Assembly (NCBI RefSeq): GCF_024714495.1
Contig: NZ_JAMZMJ010000001.1
Span: 992,001 to 1,056,000 of the forward strand
Direction of reading: 5' to 3'
DNA length: 64,000 nt
From: Marinoscillum pacificum
GTDB lineage: Bacteria > Bacteroidota > Bacteroidia > Cytophagales > Cyclobacteriaceae
The notes under the pieces were generated by a model. That model was not told the origin of the DNA and made no database searches. It worked only from the letters and a program-made list of their open reading frames with translations. Positions 50,723 through 59,738 of this stretch are shown here, one piece after another. Position 1 is the first letter of the stretch. Every line of letters starts with the position of its first letter. A program made the translations under genes and the position numbers.

Positions 50723-53188
50723 ATGAGTTATTTGGTGGAGGGTTTTCCTGCAATTTTTCAAAGTAATTCCTTCGGTGTTTTAATCATCGGCCAGCAAGAT
50801 GAAGTCATAGATTTCAACTCAATGGCAGAAGAAATTTTTGCCCTTTCCAAAAATCAAAAATTACCACTAGCAGACCTTATCAACATCAAAAGTGATTCCA
50901 AGAATCCTGCATTAGCGGAAGGAAGACATCAAGGCACCAACCTGAATGGAAAGTTCATTTCCATTGATTATACCCAAATCAGTTCTGATCATCATAGTTA
51001 TAGAAGCTACATTCTGGTAACTGAAACACCAGAACATCAATTAAGAGAAGAAGATTTTGCAATTACAGTGATCAACAGCATGCCTGGCCAATTTTACCTC
51101 TTCAATGAAAAAGGTGAAATGCTGTTATGGAATCATCAAATGTCCTCTATGTCTGAGTATACTGATGATGAAATTAAAGCGATGGGTGCATTATCATTTT
51201 TCCCAGAAGAAGAACGTGAACTGGTGCTATCAAAAATCCAGGAGGTTTATGCACTTGGTGAGGCGCAAGTACAGGCACATTTGTTAACAAAGTCTGGCAA
51301 AAAGATTCCCCAAAAAGTTTCCGGTAAAAGAATTAAATACAAAGGCCAAACGTGCATAGTAGGACTGTCTACTGATATTTCAGATTTAGTGGACATGCAA
51401 GACACACTTAAATCATCAACTAAGCTTTTAAAGACAGCTCAAGAAATTGCTCAAATCGGTTATTGGGAATGGAACTGGTATGATGAAAAATACTATTGGT
51501 CTGACGAAATGTATGAGCTATGTGGTAGAAACAAGAATGATGGACCAATGCCACATCTTGAATTTGCCTCAAGGATACATCGAAAAGATTTGGAAGTACT
51601 CGAAAAAGAGCGAAAGCGTATTGTCAAAACACTTGAACCCGGTGAGGCTGAATTTCGATTTTTTACTCCTAATGATGAAATGCGGTATTTCACCGTTCAC
51701 ACTAGTCCAATAATTGATGAAAACGGCCGCTTCTGCAGTTTGGAAGGTACTATTCAAAACATCACTGAGCGTAAGAAGCACGAGGAAGATGTTCGTAATT
51801 CTAATGATCGATATGAATTGATTTCTAAAGCCACCAATGATGCCGTTTGGGACTGGGATATACGTGGCAATACGATCACAGGAAACAAAAACTATCTCAA
51901 ATTATTCAACATCAAAAACAATGAAGTTGAATTAACAGACGAAATGTTCTTTACGAGAATTCATCCAGAAGATAGAGAACGTGTACGATCAAATATGGCT
52001 GAAGCTTTATTTGACAATAAGAGCACGGTGACAGAAGAATATCGTTTTTTAAATCATGAAGAAGAGTATCGTGTGATATTGGATAGGTCTCAGATCATTT
52101 ATGATGAAAAGAGAATGCCAATTAGAATGGTTGGAGCCATGCAAGACATTACCCTTCAGAAAAATGCTGAGGATGAACTTCAAGATATAACCAATAGGTT
52201 ATCCCTGGCCACTACATCGGCTAAACTGGGCATATTTGACTGGAACCTGGAGTCTGATCAGCTTGATTGGAATGAATACATGTATGAAATTTTTGATGTA
52301 GACCCTTCCGATTTCGACAAGAAATTTCAGTCATGGCTGGACTGTTTACACCCACGAGATGTTCACAATTTCGATTTCATCAATAACCAGGATCTTCTCA
52401 AGAAGCGCCTTCTTCATACGCATGTTCGGGTTGTTCCTTTCTCGGAAGAAATCCGATACATTGAGATTCATGCTATCATCTTGCCAGACAAAGATCGGAA
52501 TGTGTATTCCGTCATTGGCGTCTGTAGAGATATTTCTGAAAAAGTATTGGCTGAGCAATCTATTAATAGAGCAATCATAAGCACCCAGGAAACCGAGCGA
52601 TTCGAAATTGGCCGAGAATTGCATGACAATGCCATTCAGGTGTTAATTGCAGCATTAATGAACCTGAATTACGTCAAAGAAAGATCATCTGACCCTACTG
52701 CAGCAGAAACAAGCATCGAACTGACCAAACGAGCCATAAACGAAATTCGAAGATTGTCACATCAGCTCGCTCCTTCTGATTTGGGATATCTCGCTATCGA
52801 AGAATCAATAAAAGATTTACTGAAGGAGATGAACTATAATGATGAGTTCGAAACGAATCTTGACATTGAAATTGATCCTGAAGCGTTCATTCCCAATGAG
52901 GTGAAAATGAACCTGTACCGCATAGTTCAGGAACAGCTTAGCAATATTCACAAACACTCTAAAGCCTCCAAAATCGATATTGAACTGACTGTAAAGCGAT
53001 TATCCTTACTTCTTAAAACAAGCGACAATGGAATTGGGTTTGACCTCAACTCCAGTCTCAAAGGAATTGGGATTAGCAATATGGAGCGAAGAGTAAAAAT
53101 GTTTGAGGGAGATATTGAAATCAAAAGCTCCCCCAAAAATGGATGTGAAATCGTTATTCAAATTCCGCTTGAAAGTATGGACTTTTAG
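50723..53188 (+). CDS. Multi-PAS sensor histidine kinase (HisKA_3 type)
   Basis: An 821-residue cytoplasmic-looking kinase without a transmembrane segment. About five PAS/PAC units occupy residues 1-610 (for example MPGQFYLFNEKGEMLLWNHQMS, GYWEWNWYDEKYYWSDEMYEL, AVWDWDIRGNTITGNKNYLKLF, GIFDWNLESDQLDWNEYMYEIF). The HisKA_3 dimerisation helix carries phospho-acceptor His634 in GRELHDNAIQV, and the HATPase_c domain shows LYRIVQEQLSNIHKHSKAS (N box), SDNGIGFD and LKGIGISNMERR. HisKA_3 kinases usually pair with NarL-type regulators. None is adjacent. A TATAGTTG box 8 nt before the ATG suggests a nearly leaderless mRNA. Confidence 0.9.
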   Translation: MSYLVEGFPAIFQSNSFGVLIIGQQDEVIDFNSMAEEIFALSKNQKLPLADLINIKSDSKNPALAEGRHQGTNLNGKFISIDYTQISSDHHSYRSYILVTETPEHQLREEDFAITVINSMPGQFYLFNEKGEMLLWNHQMSSMSEYTDDEIKAMGALSFFPEEERELVLSKIQEVYALGEAQVQAHLLTKSGKKIPQKVSGKRIKYKGQTCIVGLSTDISDLVDMQDTLKSSTKLLKTAQEIAQIGYWEWNWYDEKYYWSDEMYELCGRNKNDGPMPHLEFASRIHRKDLEVLEKERKRIVKTLEPGEAEFRFFTPNDEMRYFTVHTSPIIDENGRFCSLEGTIQNITERKKHEEDVRNSNDRYELISKATNDAVWDWDIRGNTITGNKNYLKLFNIKNNEVELTDEMFFTRIHPEDRERVRSNMAEALFDNKSTVTEEYRFLNHEEEYRVILDRSQIIYDEKRMPIRMVGAMQDITLQKNAEDELQDITNRLSLATTSAKLGIFDWNLESDQLDWNEYMYEIFDVDPSDFDKKFQSWLDCLHPRDVHNFDFINNQDLLKKRLLHTHVRVVPFSEEIRYIEIHAIILPDKDRNVYSVIGVCRDISEKVLAEQSINRAIISTQETERFEIGRELHDNAIQVLIAALMNLNYVKERSSDPTAAETSIELTKRAINEIRRLSHQLAPSDLGYLAIEESIKDLLKEMNYNDEFETNLDIEIDPEAFIPNEVKMNLYRIVQEQLSNIHKHSKASKIDIELTVKRLSLLLKTSDNGIGFDLNSSLKGIGISNMERRVKMFEGDIEIKSSPKNGCEIVIQIPLESMDF

Positions 53189-54186
53189 TAAAGCTCTTGC
53201 AGCGCTCTCATTTTTCGTATGAGTCTTGCTGACTCTTCGTAATCTAACGTTTGCTGACCGTCAGAAAACGCCTTTTCAGGTTTATCATGTATCTCGAAAA
53301 TTACGCCATCTGCTCCTGCTACTGTTGCTGCCAAAGCTACTGGCTCCACATGATCCCTGATACCAATTCCATGACTAGGATCAGCGATTACAGGTAAATG
53401 CGTCTTCTCTTTTAAGATAGGAATGGCATTGATGTCGAAGGTATTTCTTGATGCTTTTTCATACGTTCTGATACCTCGTTCACACAATAACAAACGCTCG
53501 TTACCTCCTGCAAACACGTATTCTGCACTATATAACAATTCATCAATTGTACCAGAAATACCACGTTTGATCATCACTGGCTTATCAACTCTTCCCAGCT
53601 CATCCAATAAATTGAAATTCTGCGTATTTCGAGCACCAACCTGGTATACATCCACATAGTCGTACATCTCCTCTATCTGAGAAACCTGCATCACTTCTGT
53701 TACGATTTTGATCCCAGCTTCTTTTGCGGCTTTGTACCACATCTTCAGGCCGTCTATTCCCATTCCACGGAAAGAGTAAGGAGAACTTCTAGGCTTATAA
53801 ACGCCTCCTCGCATAATCCTCAACCCATTCTCTTTCAGGTGATTAATAGTCTTTTCAATATTCTCTTCACCTTCGATGCTACATGGCCCAGCCATCATCG
53901 CAAAATTTCCATCTCCGATCAATACGCCATCACCAAGGTCGATTACGGTTCTGTTAACCTTCCACTTTCTAGAAACCAGTTTGAAGTCATCTGACACAAT
54001 ATGAATGTCTTTGATTCCTTCCAGATGACCGATGTTTCGAACATCAAATTTTTCCTTACCAATACCGATGATGTACTCTCCTTTTTGAGTTTTTACGTCA
54101 TTGGTTTTGTATTTAAGTGCCGAGACTTGTGCTTTTAATGCTTCGCGCTGCTCAGCAGTAATAGTGGGTTCAAGCTGAATAATCAT
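53185..54186 (-). CDS. 3-deoxy-7-phosphoheptulonate synthase (DAHP synthase), type I-beta
   Basis: A 333-residue enzyme that condenses phosphoenolpyruvate and erythrose 4-phosphate, the entry to the shikimate pathway. Residues 1-70 form a ferredoxin-like regulatory domain (MIIQLEPTITAEQREALKAQVSAL...IGIGKEKFDVRNIG) as in the Thermotoga maritima type, and the barrel follows (MAGPCSIEGEENIEKT, PRSSPYSFRGMG, QVGARNTQNFNLL, GERLLLCERGIRTYEK, PVIADPSHGIGIRDHV). It is the last gene of the trp operon, overlapping trpA by 4 nt and the histidine kinase stop by 4 nt. Feedback inhibition by an aromatic amino acid through the N-terminal domain is known for the family. Confidence 0.95.
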   Translation of the reverse strand: MIIQLEPTITAEQREALKAQVSALKYKTNDVKTQKGEYIIGIGKEKFDVRNIGHLEGIKDIHIVSDDFKLVSRKWKVNRTVIDLGDGVLIGDGNFAMMAGPCSIEGEENIEKTINHLKENGLRIMRGGVYKPRSSPYSFRGMGIDGLKMWYKAAKEAGIKIVTEVMQVSQIEEMYDYVDVYQVGARNTQNFNLLDELGRVDKPVMIKRGISGTIDELLYSAEYVFAGGNERLLLCERGIRTYEKASRNTFDINAIPILKEKTHLPVIADPSHGIGIRDHVEPVALAATVAGADGVIFEIHDKPEKAFSDGQQTLDYEESARLIRKMRALQELY

Positions 54187-54962
54187 GATACAGGTGATTT
54201 AACTTGTTGAATGTAGTTTTTAATATTTTCTGATGAGGAATTCTCCTCCATTAGTTTAATAAATGCACTTCCGATAATGGCTCCATCTGCATACTCACAG
54301 GCTTTGCTAAATGACTCATTGTCAGAGATACCAAAACCAATCAATCGCTTATTTTTCAAGCCCATTGACTTTATTTTTTGGAAGTAGCTGATTTGCTCGG
54401 TAGAGATGCCTGATTTTGCTCCTGTTGTACTTGCCGAAGAAACCATGTAAATAAACCCTTTACTCAAAGAGTCAATCTTTTGGATACGTTCTTCTGAAGT
54501 TTGTGGAGTAATTAGAAAAACATTATACAATCCATACTTCTCCAACACCGATTGATACATCACTTCATACTCATACATGGGTAAGTCTGGAAGAATCAAC
54601 CCATCTATTCCTACCTCTGCACATTTGGCACAGAAAGCCTCAAAACCATATTGCAAGACGGGGTTGATGTATCCCATTAGCAATACAGGCACTTTGACAT
54701 GCTCACGTAAAGTTGCTAACTGGTCAAATAACCTATTAAGTGTCATTCCATTTTCCAGTGCTACAGTAGAGCTCGCTTGAATGGTCGGCCCATCTGCTAC
54801 AGGATCAGAGAAAGGCAAGCCAATTTCAATCAAATCTGCCCCGCCCTCGTCTAATGCTTTAGCAATAGAAAGTGTGTCTTCCAGATTTGGGTAACCAGCT
54901 GTGAAATACACATTGAGTAACCGATCTTTTTTATCTATAAATGCCTGATCTATTCGATTCAT
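54183..54962 (-). CDS. trpA: Tryptophan synthase alpha subunit
   Basis: A 259-residue TIM barrel that cleaves indole-3-glycerol phosphate into indole and glyceraldehyde 3-phosphate. Catalytic Glu in DLIEIGLPFSDPVADG and Asp in GLILPDLPMYEYE; TGAKSG and GFGISDNES loops present. The trpB gene ends 85 nt upstream, an unusually wide gap that carries a short repeat. Confidence 0.95.
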   Translation of the reverse strand: MNRIDQAFIDKKDRLLNVYFTAGYPNLEDTLSIAKALDEGGADLIEIGLPFSDPVADGPTIQASSTVALENGMTLNRLFDQLATLREHVKVPVLLMGYINPVLQYGFEAFCAKCAEVGIDGLILPDLPMYEYEVMYQSVLEKYGLYNVFLITPQTSEERIQKIDSLSKGFIYMVSSASTTGAKSGISTEQISYFQKIKSMGLKNKRLIGFGISDNESFSKACEYADGAIIGSAFIKLMEENSSSENIKNYIQQVKSPVS

Positions 54963-54981
54963 TATTTTAGTCTTTTAGTTA

Positions 54982-55025
54982 ATAGTCCATAGTCGATAGC
55001 CCATGATTCACTTACTTTGGACTAT
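54982..55025. repeat. Imperfect repeats in the trpB-trpA spacer
   Basis: The 85-nt spacer holds ATAGTCCA (54982-54989) and TGGACTAT (55018-55025), an 8-bp inverted repeat, with further AGTCGATAG and CTATGGTCTAT fragments. It resembles remnants of an AT-rich intergenic repeat. Tight trpB-trpA coupling, usual in trp operons, is lost here. Confidence 0.4.
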
Positions 55026-55047
55026 AAACTAATTTCTATGGTCTATA

Positions 55048-56244
55048 TTAATATTTCCCCCATTTGATATAGGTCTCCAAGTCTTTATCACCTCGACCCG
55101 ACAAGTTCACAACAACAATGTCAGTTTCTTTCAACTCCACTTTATCCAAAGCAGCCAGAGCATGTGCACTTTCTACTGCTGGTATAATTCCTTCCAATTT
55201 GCTGAGTTGTACTCCTGAGATCATTGCCTCCTCGTCGGTTGCCCCAACGAATTTGGCTCTTCCGGTATCAAACAAGTGCGCGTGAAAAGGCCCTATCCCC
55301 GGGTAATCCAACCCTGCAGAAATACTATATGGCTCAACAACCTGACCATCATCCGTTTGCATCAAAATACTTCTACTTCCATGCAATACGCCCTCACGAC
55401 CTAGAGCAGTTGTAGCTGCAGATTTACCAGTTTCGTTTCCTAGACCAGCTGCTTCCACTGCCACTAACTTCACCGCTTCATCATCTAAATAATGATAGAA
55501 AGCACCCGCAGCATTACTTCCACCGCCAACACAAGCAATCACATAATCTGGGTTTTCTTGTCCTTCATGCTCTTTCAATTGCCATTTAATCTCTTCGCTG
55601 ATTACCGACTGAAAGCGTGCTACCAAATCGGGATATGGATGTGGTCCAACCACAGAACCGATAATGTAATGCGTGTCTTGAGGATGATTGATCCAATGCC
55701 GCATTGCCTCATTGGTCGCATCCTTAAGTGTCTTACTTCCACTAGTAGCTGGTCTCACCTCAGCACCCAAAATCTTCATGCGCTCAACGTTTGGCTTCTG
55801 ACGAGCCATATCAATTTCACCCATGTATACCGTACACTCAAGTCCCATCAGCGCACAAACAGTAGCTGTAGCCACACCATGCTGACCAGCACCAGTCTCA
55901 GCAATTATTCGTTTTTTACCAAGTGCTTGTGCTAAAAGTATCTGACCAATGGTATTGTTCACTTTATGCGCTCCAGTGTGGCACAAGTCTTCCCTCTTCA
56001 AATAGATTTTAGCCCCATATTGCTCAGACAATCTGCCAGCGAAATATAGTGGTGTAGGTCTACCAACATAATCCTTAAGCAATTTTTGAAAGTCCTTTTG
56101 AAACGCATCAGAATTCATGATTTCCAAATACGCATTCTTCAATTCCTCCACGTTTGGATACAACATTTCAGGAATGTATGCTCCTCCAAATTTTCCAAAG
56201 TAGCCCCTTTCGTCTACTAAATATTTTGATTTCACTTCGCTCAT
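55048..56244 (-). CDS. trpB: Tryptophan synthase beta subunit
   Basis: A 398-residue PLP enzyme that joins indole and serine to tryptophan. PLP-Lys in [19 protein letters not shown], substrate loop [27 protein letters not shown], phosphate loop [21 protein letters not shown], and [13 protein letters not shown] at the C-terminus. The start overlaps the trpF stop by 4 nt. Confidence 0.97.
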   Translation of the reverse strand: MSEVKSKYLVDERGYFGKFGGAYIPEMLYPNVEELKNAYLEIMNSDAFQKDFQKLLKDYVGRPTPLYFAGRLSEQYGAKIYLKREDLCHTGAHKVNNTIGQILLAQALGKKRIIAETGAGQHGVATATVCALMGLECTVYMGEIDMARQKPNVERMKILGAEVRPATSGSKTLKDATNEAMRHWINHPQDTHYIIGSVVGPHPYPDLVARFQSVISEEIKWQLKEHEGQENPDYVIACVGGGSNAAGAFYHYLDDEAVKLVAVEAAGLGNETGKSAATTALGREGVLHGSRSILMQTDDGQVVEPYSISAGLDYPGIGPFHAHLFDTGRAKFVGATDEEAMISGVQLSKLEGIIPAVESAHALAALDKVELKETDIVVVNLSGRGDKDLETYIKWGKY

Positions 56245-56840
56245 AATTGATGCTTAAATGATTTAATCTTTTGTATGTCTTTCACAGCCGGTGCTATTTC
56301 AAATCGGCTGTTGATATCCACTGCATAAAGCTGAGGAATGTTTAATGCTTTGATGGATTCCAGATCTTCTAAATCTATGCCTCCACTTAGAAAGAAAGGC
56401 TTTTCCAAATCATACGATTCCAGAATACTCCAATCAAATTTTTGTCCGCTACCTCCATGCTGTGGTGTTTTGGTATCAAACAAGAAGTAATCCACTGTTG
56501 ATTCATAAGGTTTCATATCTTCGAGTGGAAGCTGATCCATTACCCCAAATACTTTGATCACTGTAAAACCTAATTGCTTCAATTCCTTTGCCTGTTCAAC
56601 TGACTCACTACCATGCAATTGAACCATTTCAAAACCAAACTTTTTTGATTTCTCCTTAATGACTTCAGTCGATTCATTGACAAAAACCCCAACTGTCGCA
56701 ACATCCAGATCTGTCTGTGGTGACTCTTCCACATATCTCGCACTTTTTGGATAGAAGATCATTCCCATAAAATCTGGCTTCACCTCCATCAACTCCCGGA
56801 TATTATCCGACTCCCGCATGCCACAAACTTTCAGTTTCAT
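56241..56840 (-). CDS. trpF: Phosphoribosylanthranilate isomerase
   Basis: A 199-residue barrel that performs the Amadori step of tryptophan synthesis. Catalytic Cys in [12 protein letters not shown], then [20 protein letters not shown], Asp in [21 protein letters not shown], and [13 protein letters not shown]. Its start lies 8 nt beyond the end of an inverted repeat bounding the GxxExxY cassette. Confidence 0.94.
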   Translation of the reverse strand: MKLKVCGMRESDNIRELMEVKPDFMGMIFYPKSARYVEESPQTDLDVATVGVFVNESTEVIKEKSKKFGFEMVQLHGSESVEQAKELKQLGFTVIKVFGVMDQLPLEDMKPYESTVDYFLFDTKTPQHGGSGQKFDWSILESYDLEKPFFLSGGIDLEDLESIKALNIPQLYAVDINSRFEIAPAVKDIQKIKSFKHQL

Positions 56841-56848
56841 TTTTTTTC

Positions 56849-57346
56849 TTAACCGCTGAGCCCCTGAGTCCTCAGAGAGGAATGTTCTACATGTTTAAAT
56901 TCTATTTATCTTGATAGTATTTATTGATCAACCTTCTGATACCATCTTTAACTCTGTATTCATTAAAATTTATCAGCAAACCGATTTTACAATTTGCTAG
57001 TTTCAAATAAGTGAGAATTTGAGCTAAATGAACATCTTCAATACCTTTAACCGCCTTCAATTCCACAACAACCTTGTCCTCAAGTAATAAATCAATTCGA
57101 TAACCACATTCCAACTGAATTCCTTTATATACCACTGGCATCGCTTTCTCTCTTTCTACTTTCAATCCAACCTCACCTAACTCGAACGCAAGACATTCAC
57201 TATATGCAGATTCAAGAAGACCCGGACCTAATTCTGAATGCACCTTGATTGCAGATCCTATAATAATGTTGGTGATATCATTGATTTCCATAAACTATTC
57301 AATTTGGCCAGTCAGAACTCCGATTTCTATGCTTCTCTGCGGTTAA
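56849..57346. mobile_element. Putative GxxExxY cassette with 12-bp terminal inverted repeats
   Basis: TTAACCGCTGAG (56849-56860) and CTCTGCGGTTAA (57335-57346) are inverted repeats with one mismatch in 12. They enclose only the GxxExxY gene and its flanks. The right end meets the trpC stop codon within 2 nt and the left end lies 8 nt before the trpF start, as if a segment had been inserted at the trpC-trpF junction. A second small palindrome CTGAG-TC-CTCAG is at 56864-56875. No transposase is present. Confidence 0.5.
56902..57291 (-). CDS. GxxExxY protein (PDDEXK-like nuclease fold)
   Basis: A 129-residue protein of the GxxExxY family: SELGPGLLESAYSECLAFEL at the N-terminus holds the name-giving motif, followed by YRIDLLLEDKVVVELKAVKGIEDVHLAQILTYLKLANCKIGLLINF. 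The Asp...Glu-x-Lys pattern (RIDLLLEDKVVVELKAV) suggests the PDDEXK nuclease fold. Its function is unknown; copies are often scattered in Bacteroidota genomes. It stands between trpC and trpF, flanked by inverted repeats, and has no link to tryptophan synthesis. Confidence 0.85.
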   Translation of the reverse strand: MEINDITNIIIGSAIKVHSELGPGLLESAYSECLAFELGEVGLKVEREKAMPVVYKGIQLECGYRIDLLLEDKVVVELKAVKGIEDVHLAQILTYLKLANCKIGLLINFNEYRVKDGIRRLINKYYQDK

Positions 57347-57347
57347 A

Positions 57348-58151
57348 TTAAACCTTAGAACTTTGCAGTTTGATCTGTTTTACAAAGTCTCTACACGCTT
57401 TTTCAGGACTACCTTTTTGCATGAAGTACTCTCCTATTAAGAAACCTTCGAATCCATGGCTCATCAGATCCACAACTACCGCAGGATCATTAATTCCACT
57501 TTCAGAAACTTTCACAAAGTCATTCGGAATGAGTTCTGCCAGATCCTTAGATGTTTGAATAGTTGTTTCAAACGTGGACAGATTTCTGTTATTTACTCCT
57601 AATAAATCAATGTGTGGATTAAGAGTACTTTCCAACTCTTCTTTATTGTGTACTTCCAACAGCACTTCCAGCCCTAAAGACTGAGCAAAAGCACCAAGTG
57701 ACTTCACTTGCTCTGGTGTTAGCGCTGCTGCAATTAATAAAATCACATCTGCTCCTATTGATTTAGCTTCAATGATTTGATACTCATCTACAATGAAGTC
57801 TTTTCTAAGAATTGGGCAGAAGTTGAAACTACGTGCTGTAATCAAATCTTCATTTTTACCACCGAAGTATTTCGAATCAGTAAGAACGGACAACCCTGAA
57901 GCTCCAGCCTGCATGTACCCAATAGTCGTCTTCTCAACTTTTGCACTTGAATTGATGATTCCTTTAGAAGGCGATTGACGCTTGAACTCCGCAATAATTC
58001 CAACCTTATCTTCTCTTCTGATATATTTTTTCAGTGAAACTGCTTTACTGGAGAAATAGGTACTTTGCTCCAATAACTTCACTGGGTAGAGACTTTTGCG
58101 TTGCTCTACTTCTACTTTCTTATCTGCAATAATTTGATCTAGAATACTCAT
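57348..58151 (-). CDS. trpC: Indole-3-glycerol phosphate synthase
   Basis: A 267-residue barrel that closes the indole ring from CdRP. Catalytic Lys/Glu motifs: GIIAEFKRQSPSKG, LSVLTDSKYFGG, CPILRKDFIVDEYQI, LLEVHNKEELE, LGVNNRNLSTFET and VSESGINDP. The start shares 1 nt with the trpD stop. The stop is followed directly by the GxxExxY cassette boundary. Confidence 0.96.
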   Translation of the reverse strand: MSILDQIIADKKVEVEQRKSLYPVKLLEQSTYFSSKAVSLKKYIRREDKVGIIAEFKRQSPSKGIINSSAKVEKTTIGYMQAGASGLSVLTDSKYFGGKNEDLITARSFNFCPILRKDFIVDEYQIIEAKSIGADVILLIAAALTPEQVKSLGAFAQSLGLEVLLEVHNKEELESTLNPHIDLLGVNNRNLSTFETTIQTSKDLAELIPNDFVKVSESGINDPAVVVDLMSHGFEGFLIGEYFMQKGSPEKACRDFVKQIKLQSSKV

Positions 58152-59143
58152 TATTGATTCACTGCTAAAAAGTTTTTGAATGATTCTAAGGCTTTTCCTG
58201 AGTTCAGAGACTCTCTCGCCTGCTCAATTCCTTGTTGAATTGAAATTTGTTTTCCTGTTGCTATTGCCAAACCAGCGTTAGCCAATATCGCCTGCTCTTG
58301 GGCTTCTGTTCCTTCATTATTAAGTACCTGCCGGAAGATCTTCGCAGAATCCTCAACAGTATCTCCACCGTGAAGCTGCTCCTGAGTCAGACGCTTTAGA
58401 CCTATATCCTCTGGCTCATATACCGCCTCTTCATTTCGAGAGATGATCTTAAATCCACCAGTTAATGAAACTTCATCGTATCCGTCCAAAGAATGCACAA
58501 TCATGAAGTTCTTATCCGTATTTTGATAGAGATATCCATAAAGTCTTGCCAACTCCAGACTAAATACTCCTACCAATTGATTCTTGGGGAATGCTGGATT
58601 TACCATTGGCCCAAGCATATTAAAGAAGGTCTTGATACCAAGCTCTCTTCGAACTGGCCCTACATTTTTCATGGCAGGGTGGAATAAAGGAGCATGTAAG
58701 AAACAAATTCCTGATTGCTCTATGCTCTTCTTTATCTGATCCACATCATTGGAGAACTTGGCTCCCATGCTTTCCAGTACGTTGGATGATCCACTAACTG
58801 AAGACACACCGTAGTTTCCATGTTTTACCACGTTTTGACCAGCTCCTGCCACCACAAATGATGATAGCGTAGAGATGTTGAAGGTGTTTTTACCATCCCC
58901 ACCAGTACCACAAAGGTCAATGGCATCATAATTTTCACCTGGCACCTTCACGCAAAGCTCCAACATCGCATCACGGAAACCTTCCAACTCCTCCACAGTA
59001 ATGGATCTCATCAAATAGACCGTCATAAAGGCAGCCATTTGACTATTGTTATATTGACCTGTAGCCAGATTTGACAAAATGGTAAATGCCTCGTCCTTAC
59101 TCAGAGATTGATACTTAAATAATTTATTGAGTACTTCTTTCAT
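58151..59143 (-). CDS. trpD: Anthranilate phosphoribosyltransferase
   Basis: A 330-residue class IV phosphoribosyltransferase using PRPP and anthranilate. PRPP motif DLCGTGGDGKNTFNISTLSSFVVAGAG, KHGNYGVSSVSGSSNVLESMG and FLHAPLFHPAMKNVGPVRRELGIKTFFNMLGPM. Normal length. Spaced 13 nt from trpG. Confidence 0.96.
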   Translation of the reverse strand: MKEVLNKLFKYQSLSKDEAFTILSNLATGQYNNSQMAAFMTVYLMRSITVEELEGFRDAMLELCVKVPGENYDAIDLCGTGGDGKNTFNISTLSSFVVAGAGQNVVKHGNYGVSSVSGSSNVLESMGAKFSNDVDQIKKSIEQSGICFLHAPLFHPAMKNVGPVRRELGIKTFFNMLGPMVNPAFPKNQLVGVFSLELARLYGYLYQNTDKNFMIVHSLDGYDEVSLTGGFKIISRNEEAVYEPEDIGLKRLTQEQLHGGDTVEDSAKIFRQVLNNEGTEAQEQAILANAGLAIATGKQISIQQGIEQARESLNSGKALESFKNFLAVNQ

Positions 59144-59156
59144 CTATAGCTGTTGA

Positions 59157-59738
59157 TTAGAGTTGTTCTTTTAACCAGTTATCAATCATTTGAATACCGT
59201 GCTCAGTCATGATGGATTCAGGGTGAAACTGCACACCTCGCACTTTATATTCAGCATGTTTGATAGCCATAATATTTCCAGACTCGTCTGTTGCCGTTAC
59301 TTTCAGGCAATCTGGTAATCCTGCAGGAGTTACTGCCCAGCTGTGATATCGACATACATTGAATTCGCCAGGAAGTCCTTCAAAAAGAACATCAGACTCA
59401 TCCGTCAAAACCGTTTTGGTAGCTACTCCATGAAATACAGTTGGTAAGTTGAATAACTCTGCTCCAAAGGACTCAGATATACCTTGATGTCCTAAGCATA
59501 CTCCCAAAATGCTCTTAGAATCGCTATAGCGCTTGATTACCTCCGGCATGATGCCTGCATCTTTTGGCAATCCAGGGCCTGGAGACAATAGTATTCTTTC
59601 AAAGTCAGCCACATAATCCACCGTAATTTTATCGTTGCGGTGTACTTCCAATTCATTCTCCAGACCTAACTCTCGAAGTATATGCACGAGGTTGTACGTG
59701 AACGAATCGTAATTATCGATAACTAATACCTTCTTCAT
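59157..59738 (-). CDS. trpG: Anthranilate synthase component II (glutamine amidotransferase)
   Basis: A 193-residue class I amidotransferase that feeds ammonia to TrpE. IDNYDSFTYNLVHILRELG, LSPGPGLPKDAG, nucleophile loop LGVCLGHQGISESFGAEL (Cys), HSWAV and VQFHPESIMTEHG (His-Glu). The start overlaps the trpE stop by 1 nt. It could also serve folate synthesis, as TrpG/PabA are often shared; no pabB is in the window. Confidence 0.95.
   Translation of the reverse strand: MKKVLVIDNYDSFTYNLVHILRELGLENELEVHRNDKITVDYVADFERILLSPGPGLPKDAGIMPEVIKRYSDSKSILGVCLGHQGISESFGAELFNLPTVFHGVATKTVLTDESDVLFEGLPGEFNVCRYHSWAVTPAGLPDCLKVTATDESGNIMAIKHAEYKVRGVQFHPESIMTEHGIQMIDNWLKEQL

Noticed and set aside
56864-56875. 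CTGAG-TC-CTCAG palindrome as a restriction or integrase site
   Set aside because: Short and within the cassette end; no integrase or partner site, so noted only within the cassette.
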